64,000 bases of DNA from SIRX01 sp965213905 (GTDB taxonomy: Bacteria; Actinomycetota; Rubrobacteria; Rubrobacterales; Rubrobacteraceae): the NCBI GenBank assembly GCA_965213905.1, contig OZ243922.1:806001-870000 (forward strand), in the 5' to 3' direction. The notes beneath the pieces are model-generated. The model had not been told where the DNA came from, did no database searches, and was given only the letters and a program-made list of their open reading frames with translations. This document shows, piece after piece, positions 1 through 9,126 of this stretch (positions are counted from its first letter, which is position 1; each line of letters opens with the position of its first letter). The translations under genes were made by a program, and so were the position numbers.

Positions 1-1455
1 GTGTACGGGGCGAACGTAGACCCGGAAACGGGAGAAGAGATAGAGTCCACCTGGCTTCTTCGGCACGACCTCGAAACCGGCGAAAGAAGAGTTCTCGCCC
101 GCCCGGAACGGGCCAATTACTACGAGCCGCTCTTAAACGCCCCCGGCACCCACGTCCTGTACTCTCGCAACGACCTCGACCCGTCGGGACAACAGGCTTG
201 GATCGTGGGCATTGAGGGTGGGGATGACCGGGGGATCCTGAACTTCAGCCCCCGGGCTAAAGTTTCGGCCTCCTGGTTCCCCGAAGGCGAGAAGATACTC
301 TTCGTGGTCGAGGAAAAAACCCGCCGCCGTTTGGGTATATGGCACATGGAGGATGAGTCCGTAAGCTGGCTTTCGGGGATAGCGGAAGACAACCTGGAGT
401 ATGCCTTCGTACCGCCAAACGGCGGCCCGATTGTGGCGGTGGAGATCGTAGCCGCCGGTATCGAGTCATCCTTTCTGGACCCGGAATCGGGAAACGTAAC
501 CACCCTACCCGAAATCCCCGGCAACCTGGTTCCCCTGGCACCCATCGAGGACGGAACGTGGCTCGGCTTCTACTACAGCGCCCAACAACCGCCCGACCTC
601 GTTCGAATGAACGCAACGTCCGGCGAACAAGAGAGCCTGACCGGGCTGCGCAGCCTCTCACCCCTGGACCTGGACGGCCTGACCCCGGCGGAGGACTTTC
701 GTTGGAAGTCGGTTGATGGGCTCGAAATACAAGGCTGGTTATACAGGGCACGAGACAGCATTAGGACGGTGGTGCTAGTTCACGGCGGCCCGACGAGCCA
801 CGCGGAGGACCGCTTCAACGCCCAAGTACAGTACCTGGTTTCACGCGGTTTCAACGTCTTGGCCCCGAACTACCGGGGCAGTACCGGCTTCGGGGTAGAG
901 TTCCAGGAATCTATCAAAGAGGATGGCTGGGGCGGCCGGGAGCAAGAAGACATCCGCGCCGGCATTGAGGTTCTTATAAAGGCTAGAATCGCCGAGCCGG
1001 GCAAGGTCGGCGTTACTGGCACTTCCTACGGCGGGTATTCGGCGTGGTGGCAGATCACGCACACCCCGCCCGACCTCGTTTCCGCCGCGGCCCCCATCTG
1101 CGGCATGACGGACCTCGTCGTGGACTACTACGCCACCCGCCCCGACCTGCGCCCTTACAGCGAAGAGATGATGGGCGGCACGCCCGAAGAAGTGCCGGAG
1201 CTCTACCACGAACGATCCCCAATCCACTTCGTGGAAAACATCCGCGCCCCACTCCTGATAGTGCAGGGTCTCAAAGACCCGAACGTCACCCCCGATAACG
1301 TAGACGCCGTAGCCGAGGCTTTGAAACAACACCACACCTCCTACGAACTCCTCACCTTCGAGGACGAAGGCCATGGCATCTCCCGCCCAGAAAACCTGAA
1401 ATCCCTCTACCCGAGACTGGCAAACTTCTTCGAAGCAGCTTTCGTAAAAGAATAA
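1..1455 (+). CDS. S9-family serine peptidase (acylaminoacyl-peptidase type), 5' end outside window
   Basis: The visible 484 residues are a C-terminal part of a prolyl-oligopeptidase-family enzyme, which cleaves short peptides or acyl-amino acids in the cytoplasm. The first ~225 residues read as the end of a beta-propeller. An alpha/beta-hydrolase domain follows with an oxyanion region VLVHGGP, the nucleophile motif GTSYGGYS, an Asp region (QGLKDPNVTP) and a catalytic His in EDEGHG. S9 proteins are usually about 600-650 residues, so the start lies upstream of base 1; the GTG at base 1 is only where the window begins. A second, complete S9 peptidase is at 27065-28834. The substrate cannot be deduced. 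Confidence 0.9.
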   Translation: MYGANVDPETGEEIESTWLLRHDLETGERRVLARPERANYYEPLLNAPGTHVLYSRNDLDPSGQQAWIVGIEGGDDRGILNFSPRAKVSASWFPEGEKILFVVEEKTRRRLGIWHMEDESVSWLSGIAEDNLEYAFVPPNGGPIVAVEIVAAGIESSFLDPESGNVTTLPEIPGNLVPLAPIEDGTWLGFYYSAQQPPDLVRMNATSGEQESLTGLRSLSPLDLDGLTPAEDFRWKSVDGLEIQGWLYRARDSIRTVVLVHGGPTSHAEDRFNAQVQYLVSRGFNVLAPNYRGSTGFGVEFQESIKEDGWGGREQEDIRAGIEVLIKARIAEPGKVGVTGTSYGGYSAWWQITHTPPDLVSAAAPICGMTDLVVDYYATRPDLRPYSEEMMGGTPEEVPELYHERSPIHFVENIRAPLLIVQGLKDPNVTPDNVDAVAEALKQHHTSYELLTFEDEGHGISRPENLKSLYPRLANFFEAAFVKE

Positions 1456-1551
1456 ACGACCAAAAATTGGCCGACGGTCCAAGAAGGAGTACGCATAATT
1501 AGCCGCCGGTACATTAACCGCCGCAAGCCGCACCGCTATACTCCAGTAACC

Positions 1552-1580
1552 TTGATCGGATTCCAGTAGCTGTGTAGTAT
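1552..1580 (+). promoter_or_regulatory. Probable sigma-A-type promoter of the polyamine operon
   Basis: TTGATC (1552-1557), 17-bp spacer, TAGTAT (1575-1580), 46 bp before the aminotransferase ATG, which has a perfect AAGGAGGT ribosome site at 1613-1620. The spacer holds CAGTAGCTGT (1564-1573), also found in the promoter at 11313-11341. Inferred from consensus match only. Confidence 0.5.
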
Positions 1581-1626
1581 TTGTGAAACCTTTAACTATT
1601 TATCGGGGAACGAAGGAGGTAGTGGC

Positions 1627-2991
1627 ATGGAGGTTATGAGAGGTTTCGGGGCAGGTGGCACCGGCGCACAGTTAGCGGGCGTGGATAACCTGATGCTGCA
1701 CTTCACACCTTACGAAGAAGATTGGTCGAAGCTGCCGGTGATCGTTTCGGGGGATGGATGTTACGTCACCGACGACCAGGGTAACCAGTACATAGACGGT
1801 CTTGCGGGGCTCTTTACCACGCAGGTCGGACACGGCAGGACGGAGCTCGCGGAAGCGGCCGCTACCCAGATGAAAGAACTCGGCTTCTTTCCGAACTGGA
1901 GCATGCACCATCCACGCTCTTTGGAGCTTGCGGCCAAGATCTCCGAAATAGTCCCTGGCGAACTCGACTCGACGTTTTTCGTAAGTTCCGGCTCCGAGGC
2001 GGTGGAGTCGGTTATCAAGTTGGCCCGTCAGTACCACAAGGTGAACGGCGAGCCGGGCCGTTACAAGTTTATCTCCCGGGACGTTTCTTACCACGGCACA
2101 ACGATGGGTGCCCTGGCCGTTACGGGTCTTCCTTCCTTCAAGGCTCCGTTCGAGCCGCTGCCCGGGGGATTTTTCCACGTAAGGAATACGCAGCAAGACC
2201 CCGAAGGCGCCGCTGATGCTATCGAGCATATGATAGAGGCCGAAGGCCCGGAGACGGTCGCGGCCGTCATATTGGAGCCGGTGCAGAACGCCGGTGGGTG
2301 TCTAGTTCCGCCACCGGACTACTGGCGTAAAGTACGAGAGATCTGCGATCGCCACGGCGTCCTTCTGGCATCCGATGCCGTGATCTGCGCTTTCGGCCGT
2401 CTCGGCGAGTGATTCGGCATAGAACGCTTCGACGTAGTCCCCGACATGACCACCTTCGCCAAAGGCGTGACCAGTGGCTACTCCCCGATGGGCGGGGTGG
2501 TGGTCAACCAGAGGATCAGCGGCACGCTCAGGGAGCACGCGCCGATGTTTTCTCACGGCTCTACGTTTGGGGGGCATCCGGTGTCTGCGGCGGTGGCTTT
2601 AGAGAACATAGCGATTATCGAGCGGGAGAAGCTTTTGGAGAACGTCCACTCCTTAGAGGGGCACTTCGAGGGTGAGTTGCGGCGGATGGCCGAGGATCAT
2701 CCCATCGTCAAGGAGGTAAGGGGGATGGGCTTTTTCTGGGCGGTCGAGGTGAAGCCGGAGAGGGCAGATGGTACGCCGTTGGAAGAGGACGATTACCGCA
2801 AGTACTTCAAGGGCGTGCTCACCAGGAAGCTCATAGAGAACGGCCTGTTGTGCCGCTTCGATGACAAGGATGAGCCGGTGATCCAGTATTCCCCGGCGCT
2901 CATCTCGGACAAAGAGACTCTGTCGAAGATCGCCGACATTACCGATGATGCAATCGGAGAGCTGGAACGCGAGCTCGGCTACCGGGGCTAG
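1627..2991 (+). pseudogene. Class III PLP aminotransferase (putrescine/omega-amino-acid type) interrupted by TGA
   Basis: Reading through one stop gives 454 residues, the normal length for a fold-type I class III omega-transaminase of the putrescine-pyruvate or beta-alanine-pyruvate kind. Visible motifs are the phosphate-binding SGSEAVE, SYHGTT, the cofactor-binding Asp of SDAVICAFGR (family form is DEVICGFGR) and the Schiff-base Lys in TTFAKG. The TGA at 2410-2412 falls in GRLGE-stop-FGIE, where relatives as I recall them usually have Trp or Met, so TGG to TGA is the simplest explanation. Frame is kept on both sides. Two unusual substitutions (E to A, G to A) sit just before the stop. First gene of the polyamine operon. 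It could be a true null allele or a single-base sequence error. Confidence 0.85.
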
Positions 2992-2994
2992 GAC

Positions 2995-4341
2995 TTGGAC
3001 GCAACAGCAAACCCGGACGTAATAGTTGTAGGCGCCGGTCTCTCTGGTCTAACGGCGGCCCGTGAACTGCGGAAATCCGGCCTCGACGTGCTGGTGCTCG
3101 AAGCCCGCGACCATGCCGGCGGGCGTACGGGGGTTATGGAGTTGGACGGCCTCGTCTTCGACATCGGGGGCGAGTGGGTGGACGAGGCGCACAGCGAGAT
3201 ACGGTCGCTCATCTCAGACCTCGGAATAGAAATCTACCCCTACGAACGCCGCAAGGAGAACGCCCGCTGGCATTTTAGGGGCGAGATGATGAACGAGATG
3301 CCGTTTTCGGATAACGACGCCCGCATCTACGAGCGTTTCAACGAGGTCCTGACGGAGACTGCCTCGAACCTGGACCCCGAGACCTACTGGAAATATGTTC
3401 CCGGAGACGACATCAGCGTGGGAGACTGGCTCCGTGAAGCTGGCATGAGCGCGGCGGGCATTCACACCGTTGAGACGCTTATCTCGACGTGTGGTTCAAC
3501 GGTGACGCCGGATCGGATGTCTTTCTACTCCTACGCCGTTAAGCTCGCCACCCGCGGTGGCCCCGGCAAGGGCAACGAGTACCGGGTCGTCGGGGGCGCA
3601 GGTAGTATCTCCCGGGCCGCCGCCCGCAAACTTGAAGACCGGGTACGCTACTCTTCGCCGGTTACGGATATTATGCAAGATGAAGGTAGCGTCGAGGTAC
3701 GGTACGTGGCGGCGGAAGGTCCGCAATCCGTGCGGGCGCGGAAGGCAATTCTGGCCGTGCCGTTTACCGTGTATCCGACGATCCGGTTCCACCCGGAACC
3801 ACCGCCGGTATTCCGGCGCCTGATAAAAGACTCTACCTACGGCGTGGTCCGCAAGATGGCTTTTCTCTTCGACGAGGCCGTGGATTCTTCTAACTTCACC
3901 GTTACGGACACGCCGCTGGGTTATATCTGCGCCGCCCAGGACCCGGAGGTCTCCGGAGGTTCGCGCGGAATCGTGTCTTTCGCCGCCGGACGTCCACTGC
4001 TGGCGGAGTTGGGGCTGGCGGAGAAGGATCGCAAGCGGCGGGCCGTGGAGTTGCTCCGGCAGTTCTACGACGTGCCGGAGCCGCGGGCGGTGATCGAGAA
4101 AGTTTGGGCGCACGACTATTGGACGCGGGGGAGCTACATGATCGTGGCCCCCGGAGACCTCCGGGGCTTCGGGCAGGCGATGGGCGGCTCCTTCGGAAAC
4201 GTTCACCTCGCGGGGGCCGAAGCCGTCTCCGCTGCGCCGAGCTTTATGAACAGCGCCGTAAAAGGCGGTCTCCGGGCCGCGCGCTTCGTAGCGGATGATT
4301 TGGGCGTGGAAATTACATCTCTTGCAACAGCGGAGGGGTGA
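2995..4341 (+). CDS. FAD-dependent amine oxidase (putrescine oxidase/monoamine oxidase family)
   Basis: A flavin amine oxidase of 448 residues that would oxidatively deaminate a primary amine such as putrescine to the aminoaldehyde. The N-terminus has the dinucleotide-binding GAGLSGLTAAREL, then an acidic strand end (VLEARDHAGGRTG) and a GGEWVD segment. The C-terminal FAD closure is the region HLAGAEAVSAAPSFMNSAVKGG, which in classical MAOs contains AGTE; here Thr is Ala. The TTG start is three bases after the aminotransferase stop, and the end overlaps a possible upstream GTG of potA. Intact, unlike the enzymes at both ends of the operon. The exact amine is inferred from the adjacent Pot transporter. 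Confidence 0.85.
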   Translation: MDATANPDVIVVGAGLSGLTAARELRKSGLDVLVLEARDHAGGRTGVMELDGLVFDIGGEWVDEAHSEIRSLISDLGIEIYPYERRKENARWHFRGEMMNEMPFSDNDARIYERFNEVLTETASNLDPETYWKYVPGDDISVGDWLREAGMSAAGIHTVETLISTCGSTVTPDRMSFYSYAVKLATRGGPGKGNEYRVVGGAGSISRAAARKLEDRVRYSSPVTDIMQDEGSVEVRYVAAEGPQSVRARKAILAVPFTVYPTIRFHPEPPPVFRRLIKDSTYGVVRKMAFLFDEAVDSSNFTVTDTPLGYICAAQDPEVSGGSRGIVSFAAGRPLLAELGLAEKDRKRRAVELLRQFYDVPEPRAVIEKVWAHDYWTRGSYMIVAPGDLRGFGQAMGGSFGNVHLAGAEAVSAAPSFMNSAVKGGLRAARFVADDLGVEITSLATAEG

Positions 4342-4373
4342 GATCGGGCATTACTAACACAGGAGGACAGAGT

Positions 4374-5510
4374 TTGGAAAGCAAGCGGGTTCAGGAACGC
4401 CCTCCAGGGACGAAAAGTTCCGAACGGAGTGGCGGGCAGGGCATAGCCGTCGAACTTTCGGACGTAACCAAAAGGTTCGGGGATTTCTCGGCGGTGGATG
4501 ACCTCGACCTGGACATTTACGAGGGAGAGTTCTTCTCGCTGCTGGGTCCGAGCGGGTGCGGCAAAACGACCACCTTACGCATGATCGCGGGCTTCGAAGA
4601 ACCGACGGAGGGAAACATCTCCGTTGCCGGAGTCGCAGTTCGGGGCGTTCCCGCTTACCGCCGGCCGGTAAACACCGTCTTTCAGTCCTACGCCATCTTC
4701 CCCCACCTCAACGTCTTCGATAACGTCGCCTTCGGCCTCCGCCGCAGCGGGGTAAAAGGCGATGTGCTACAGGAGCGGGTCACGGAGGCTTGCGAGATGG
4801 TGCAGCTCGGGGGTTTCGAGCAGCGCAAGCCCCGGATGCTCTCCGGCGGCCAGCAGCAGCGGGTGGCGCTGGCGCGGGCGCTCGTCAACAAGCCGAAGGT
4901 GTTGCTATTGGACGAGCCGCTCGGGGCTTTGGACCTCAAGCTCCGCAAAGAAATGCAACTGGAGCTGAAAAACCTGCAACACGAGGTCGGGGTCACGTTC
5001 ATCTACGTCACCCACGACCAGGAGGAGGCGCTCACGATGAGCGACCGCATAGCGGTGATGAACGACGGCATAGTCCAGCAGGTCGCAGACTCCGCGGAAC
5101 TGTACGAACGGCCTCGCAACCGATTCGTCGCAAACTTCATCGGCGAAACCAACCTCTTCTCCGGAACGGTCGAGTCCGTAGACGGCGAAAAGGCAACGAT
5201 CGTCACCCCGGGCGGCACGAAGGTAGAAGCCTTGGCCCAGGAAGGCACGGACCCCGGGCCCGGCTCCGAGGCCCACGCCGCCATCCGGCCTGAGAAAGTA
5301 CGGTTCGGGGGTACCGGGGACAATGTCTGCACCGCCGAGGCACGGCAGGTGGTTTATATGGGGGTCAGCACGCAGTACATAACCGAGCTCTCCGGCGGGG
5401 AGAAACTGGTGCTCTACCAGCAGAACGTCCACGACGCGAGCGGCTTCGAAGTTGGCGAAGAAGTCTCCGTTGCGTGGGACGCCCGCAACTGTTTGGTGTT
5501 AGGAGGATAG
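4374..5510 (+). CDS. potA: Polyamine ABC transporter ATP-binding protein PotA
   Basis: ATPase subunit of a spermidine/putrescine importer, on the cytoplasmic membrane face. Motifs in order: Walker A GPSGCGKTT, Q-loop (VFQSYAIFP), signature LSGGQQQR, Walker B VLLLDEPLGALD and H-loop YVTHDQEEA, followed by a C-terminal TOBE region. Length (~378 residues) is typical for PotA. The TTG start at 4374 is chosen because AGGAGG lies at 4361-4366; an in-frame GTG at 4338 overlapping the previous stop would add twelve residues. The gene is followed two bases later by potD. An assignment to another compatible solute cannot be excluded from this subunit alone, but the PotD neighbour supports polyamines. 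Confidence 0.93.
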   Translation: MESKRVQERPPGTKSSERSGGQGIAVELSDVTKRFGDFSAVDDLDLDIYEGEFFSLLGPSGCGKTTTLRMIAGFEEPTEGNISVAGVAVRGVPAYRRPVNTVFQSYAIFPHLNVFDNVAFGLRRSGVKGDVLQERVTEACEMVQLGGFEQRKPRMLSGGQQQRVALARALVNKPKVLLLDEPLGALDLKLRKEMQLELKNLQHEVGVTFIYVTHDQEEALTMSDRIAVMNDGIVQQVADSAELYERPRNRFVANFIGETNLFSGTVESVDGEKATIVTPGGTKVEALAQEGTDPGPGSEAHAAIRPEKVRFGGTGDNVCTAEARQVVYMGVSTQYITELSGGEKLVLYQQNVHDASGFEVGEEVSVAWDARNCLVLGG

Positions 5511-5512
5511 AG

Positions 5513-6670
5513 ATGGGCAAAGAAAGAATTTCGCGGCGCAAGTTCCTGAGGGTAATGGGCGCGGGGGCCGTCGCCGGCTCGACGCTCTCGATCCTCTCCT
5601 GCCAGCCGAACACGAGCGCCCAAGGCGGCGGAGGCGATGGCGGAGGCGATGGCGGAGGCGATGGCGGGGGCGACGGTGGAGGAAACGGAGGCGATGGCAG
5701 CAATGGCGGTGGAAACCGGCTAAACCTCTACAACTGGTCCGATTACGTGGCCGACAGCACGCTCCCGGACTTCGAAGAGAGGACTGGGGCGCGGGTAACG
5801 CAAGACTTCTACAGCTCCAACGAAGAGTTGCTGGCGAAGCTGCAGGCCGGTGGCACCGGCTACGACGTCATCGTGCCGTCGGATTACATGGTCGGCATCA
5901 TGTCGAAGAGCGATGTGATCCAGGAGCTAGACTTCTCCAAAATCCCGAACTTCGACAACATCGGACCAAACTTCAAAGGCCTATCCTACGACCCGGAGAA
6001 CCGGTGGAGCGTTCCTTACCAGTGGGGAACGACCGGCATCCTGTACAACCGGGCGGAGATCGGCGAGATAAATAACTGGGACCCGATGTTCGACGAGCAG
6101 TATTCCGGCCAGGTCGCCATGATAAACGACGTGCGCGAGACGCTCGGCGCCCTCATGCGCCTGGGCTACTCCATAAACTCCACGGACCCGGACGAGCTGG
6201 AAGAAGCCCAACAATCTCTCGTAGAGCAGAAGCCGCTCTTGCGCGGCTACTTCGACTCCACGGAGATCTCACCGCTCGTAGAGAACGGGGACATCCTGCT
6301 AGGACACAACTTCTCCGGCGAGGGCATCCTGTCGGCCATCGAGAACGAAGACCTCGATTACATAATCCCCGAGCCGGCGGCGACCCGCTGGACGGACAAC
6401 ATGTGTATCCCCAACGGCGCCCAAAACCCGGACCTCGCCTACGAGTTCATAAACTTCATCCTGGCGGAAGAGCCGGGGGCGGCGCTCACCAACTACACGT
6501 ACTACGGCACGCCGAACAACGCCGCCCAGCCGCTCATAGACGAAGAACTAAAACAGATCCCTCAGTGGAACCCGCCCGAAGAAGTCTTCGACCGGCTGCA
6601 GGTCATCGAGGACGTCGGGGAGGCGACCCGCGACTACGAGCGCATCTTCACCGAAGTAAAGAGCTCGTAG
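5513..6670 (+). CDS. potD: Polyamine-binding lipoprotein PotD
   Basis: Extracytoplasmic substrate-binding protein of the importer. It begins with a Tat-like sequence (ISRRKFLRVMG) followed by a hydrophobic stretch and LSC, so it is probably exported folded and lipid-anchored. A low-complexity Gly/Asp linker (about residues 42-66, built from a 12-bp repeat) separates the anchor from the binding domain, which starts LNLYNWSDYV, the usual PotD/PotF opening. The body has the type II periplasmic-binding fold character (VPSDYMV, PYQWGTTGILYN). ATG 5513 follows AGGAGG at 5501-5506. About 385 residues, somewhat long because of the linker. Confidence 0.92.
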   Translation: MGKERISRRKFLRVMGAGAVAGSTLSILSCQPNTSAQGGGGDGGGDGGGDGGGDGGGNGGDGSNGGGNRLNLYNWSDYVADSTLPDFEERTGARVTQDFYSSNEELLAKLQAGGTGYDVIVPSDYMVGIMSKSDVIQELDFSKIPNFDNIGPNFKGLSYDPENRWSVPYQWGTTGILYNRAEIGEINNWDPMFDEQYSGQVAMINDVRETLGALMRLGYSINSTDPDELEEAQQSLVEQKPLLRGYFDSTEISPLVENGDILLGHNFSGEGILSAIENEDLDYIIPEPAATRWTDNMCIPNGAQNPDLAYEFINFILAEEPGAALTNYTYYGTPNNAAQPLIDEELKQIPQWNPPEEVFDRLQVIEDVGEATRDYERIFTEVKSS

Positions 6671-6671
6671 G

Positions 6672-7535
6672 TTGGACGAGAAGCGCAAGGGCTGGTCGCT
6701 GGGTCTGGCGGGCCTGCTCGGTCCGGCGACGTTCTGGCTCGGGATCTTCTTTCTCGTGCCGCTGCTCCTGATCCTGGCCTACTCCTTCGGTACCAGCGGC
6801 GTCTACGGAGGCCTGACCCTCGGCTTCAACCCGGGCAACTACCTCAAGGTCTTCGACCCGCTGTACCTGGAGATAACGCTCCGCACCCTCGTCATCGCCG
6901 CGCTCAACACCCTGATCTGCCTGGCGCTCGGGTATCCGCTGGCGTACTTCATCGCGCTGCGGGGCGGCCGGTGGAAGACCATCTTCCTCATTCTGGTCAC
7001 AATCCCGTTCTGGACCAGCTTGCTCATCCGGGCCTACGCCTGGGTGGTCATACTGAGTGGCAACGGCCTCGCCAACCGGGCGTTGCAGTTCTTAGGGATT
7101 ACGGACGGTCCGATTAACCTGATCTTCACGCCCCAGGCGGTGTTGATGGGCATGGTCTACTCGTACCTGCCGTTCATGATCCTGCCGCTCTACGCCACCC
7201 TGGAGAAGTTCGACACAAGCCTCAAAGAAGCCGCCAAAGACCTCGGCGCCAGCCGGTGGCACACCTTCTGGCGGGTAACGTTTCCACTCAGTATGCCGGG
7301 GGTTATCGCGGGGAGCATTTTGGTGTTTATTCCGTCGGCCGGTGAGTTCGTCATACCGAACTTGCTCGGTGGGTCGCAGACCGTGTTGCTGGGGAACCTG
7401 ATCCAGCAGCAGTTCCTCAACGCCCGCGACTGGGCCTTCGGGAGCACCCTGGCGGTAATGCTGGCGGTAATGCTCATCGGCGCGATCATGTTCTATGTCC
7501 GGCGCATCGGCACGGATAAATTGGGAGGGGTTTAG
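6672..7535 (+). CDS. potB: Polyamine ABC transporter permease PotB
   Basis: First inner-membrane permease of the importer, 287 residues with about six membrane segments. It carries the ABC-permease coupling loop EAAKDLGASRWHTF near residue 190, which contacts PotA. TTG start at 6672 is one base after the potD stop, indicating translational coupling. The order A-D-B-C is consistent with an actinobacterial pot operon. Confidence 0.92.
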   Translation: MDEKRKGWSLGLAGLLGPATFWLGIFFLVPLLLILAYSFGTSGVYGGLTLGFNPGNYLKVFDPLYLEITLRTLVIAALNTLICLALGYPLAYFIALRGGRWKTIFLILVTIPFWTSLLIRAYAWVVILSGNGLANRALQFLGITDGPINLIFTPQAVLMGMVYSYLPFMILPLYATLEKFDTSLKEAAKDLGASRWHTFWRVTFPLSMPGVIAGSILVFIPSAGEFVIPNLLGGSQTVLLGNLIQQQFLNARDWAFGSTLAVMLAVMLIGAIMFYVRRIGTDKLGGV

Positions 7536-7536
7536 A

Positions 7537-8352
7537 GTGGCTGCTAAAACCGGCCCGCTACAGAAGGGCGTGAGCAAGCTCCCGGACCGGGCGCTGCTGT
7601 TGATGGCGGGCCTCATCTACCTGTTTCTCTACGCCCCGATCCTGGTGTTGATGGTCTTCTCGTTTAACTCCAGCCGGAGCACCTGTAACTGGGAAGGGTT
7701 CTCGACCCAGTGGTACGGGGCGCTCTTGCGGGACCAGTCAATACTCGACGCCTTCTACAACTCGATGCTCGTCGGCGTAACTTCGACCATCATCGCCACG
7801 ACCATCGGCACGCTCACGGCGATGGCCCTCACCCGCCACTGCTTCCGGGGCCAGGGTTTCGCCGACTCGACCATCTACGCCGCAACGGTGATGCCGGAGA
7901 TCGTGGTCGGCGTGAGCCTGCTGGCGTTCTTCGTCGCCATCGGCTTCGGGCTCGGCCTCACGATCATCATCATCGCCCACGTCGCTTTCAACATCTCTTT
8001 CGTCACCATCGTGGTTCGCGCCCGCCTTCCGGGGATGGATGAGTCCATCGAAGAAGCGGCCCGGGACCTCGGCGCGAACCCGCTGCAGACTTTCTTGCGG
8101 GTAACGCTGCCGCTTATACTACCGGGCGTTATAGCCGGGGCCTTGCTGGCGTTTACGCTATCGTTCGACGACTTCGTTATTATGTTCTTCGTTTCTGGTG
8201 TGGGGTCCAGCACGCTGCCGCTGAAGATATATTCTATGATCAAGTTCGGCGTTAGCCCAGTTATAAACGCGCTCTCTACCGTGATCCTGGTAGCCACCAT
8301 GGTCTTGATCTTCGGTGGCAGCCGCTTCTTTATGGGGGAGAAGGAAGGTTGA
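7537..8352 (+). CDS. potC: Polyamine ABC transporter permease PotC
   Basis: Second permease, about 271 residues and six hydrophobic segments, pairing with PotB. The EAA loop reads EEAARDLGANPLQTF. The GTG start at 7537 begins one base after the potB stop (7533-7535) and has a GGGAGGGG ribosome site at 7523-7530; an upstream in-frame start inside potB is possible but has no such site. Last transporter gene of the operon. Confidence 0.92.
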   Translation: MAAKTGPLQKGVSKLPDRALLLMAGLIYLFLYAPILVLMVFSFNSSRSTCNWEGFSTQWYGALLRDQSILDAFYNSMLVGVTSTIIATTIGTLTAMALTRHCFRGQGFADSTIYAATVMPEIVVGVSLLAFFVAIGFGLGLTIIIIAHVAFNISFVTIVVRARLPGMDESIEEAARDLGANPLQTFLRVTLPLILPGVIAGALLAFTLSFDDFVIMFFVSGVGSSTLPLKIYSMIKFGVSPVINALSTVILVATMVLIFGGSRFFMGEKEG

Positions 8353-8391
8353 GCATGGTGATGCTACCATTCGCGAGATATGGGGATAGGA

Positions 8392-9096
8392 ATGCCTGAC
8401 CCGCTGGAGCTCATCGCACGCGGCGTCTACCGGGTAGACGCTATACCAATAGCGAACCTCATCAGCGTTCTACTACTCGAAGACGAAGACGGCTGGACGT
8501 TGGTGGATACCGGCGTCGGGAGCAGCGTCGGGCGCATAAAGAATGCTCTCTCCGCGCTCGGTTCTGGACCGGAAAACCTGAAACACATCTTTATCACGCA
8601 CCAGCACGACGACCACATCGGCGGCTTGAAGGGATTGTTGGAGTGGGCGCCGGGGGCGGAGGTGTCGGCAACGGAGCACGAGGCGGAGGTGATCTCCGGC
8701 GGGCGCGGGTTCGACCCACAGAGCAACCCGGTGCTGCGCCGTTTAGCCAGTAGTGCGAAACCGCCCGGTGTGCCCGTCGGTAAGGTCGTTGCTGAAGGCG
8801 ATACGGTAGCAGGCTTTCGGGTGATCTCCACCCCGGGACACACGCTCGGCCACGTCTCGCTTCTGCGCGACGAAGACGGCCTGTTGTTCACCGCGGACGC
8901 TTTTGGGTGCCTACCGCGCAAACTCCGGGTCAGGGTTCGCAAAGCGTTCTGCACCGATCCGGCAGAGGCAAAGCGTTCGGCGGAGAAGTTACTGCAGGAG
9001 AATTTTACGACGGCGATTCTAGCGCATGGCAAGCCGCTGCAAGATGGTGCGAGGGAAGTGCTCGGCATGGCGCTCACCAGATGTGATTACGAGTAG
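8392..9096 (+). CDS. Metallo-beta-lactamase-fold hydrolase
   Basis: A small (about 234-238 residues) MBL-superfamily protein. The metal-binding signature THQHDDHIGG is near residue 70, a third His is in STPGHTLGHVS and the bridging Asp in FTADAFG. These features place it with glyoxalase-II-like or lactonase-like thioester/ester hydrolases acting in the cytosol. Two in-frame ATGs (8380 and 8392) are possible; the second is preceded by GGGGATAGG. Position between potC and the aldehyde dehydrogenase suggests a role in polyamine breakdown, for example hydrolysis of a lactam, lactone or thioester, but nothing in the sequence fixes the substrate. Confidence 0.85.
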   Translation: MPDPLELIARGVYRVDAIPIANLISVLLLEDEDGWTLVDTGVGSSVGRIKNALSALGSGPENLKHIFITHQHDDHIGGLKGLLEWAPGAEVSATEHEAEVISGGRGFDPQSNPVLRRLASSAKPPGVPVGKVVAEGDTVAGFRVISTPGHTLGHVSLLRDEDGLLFTADAFGCLPRKLRVRVRKAFCTDPAEAKRSAEKLLQENFTTAILAHGKPLQDGAREVLGMALTRCDYE

Positions 9097-9126
9097 CTTA
9101 CAAAGCCATAGAAAAGGAGAATTTTC

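Noticed and set aside
2410..2412. TGA read as selenocysteine
   Set aside because: Relatives have Trp or Met, not Cys, here, and no hairpin of bacterial SECIS type was seen just after the codon.
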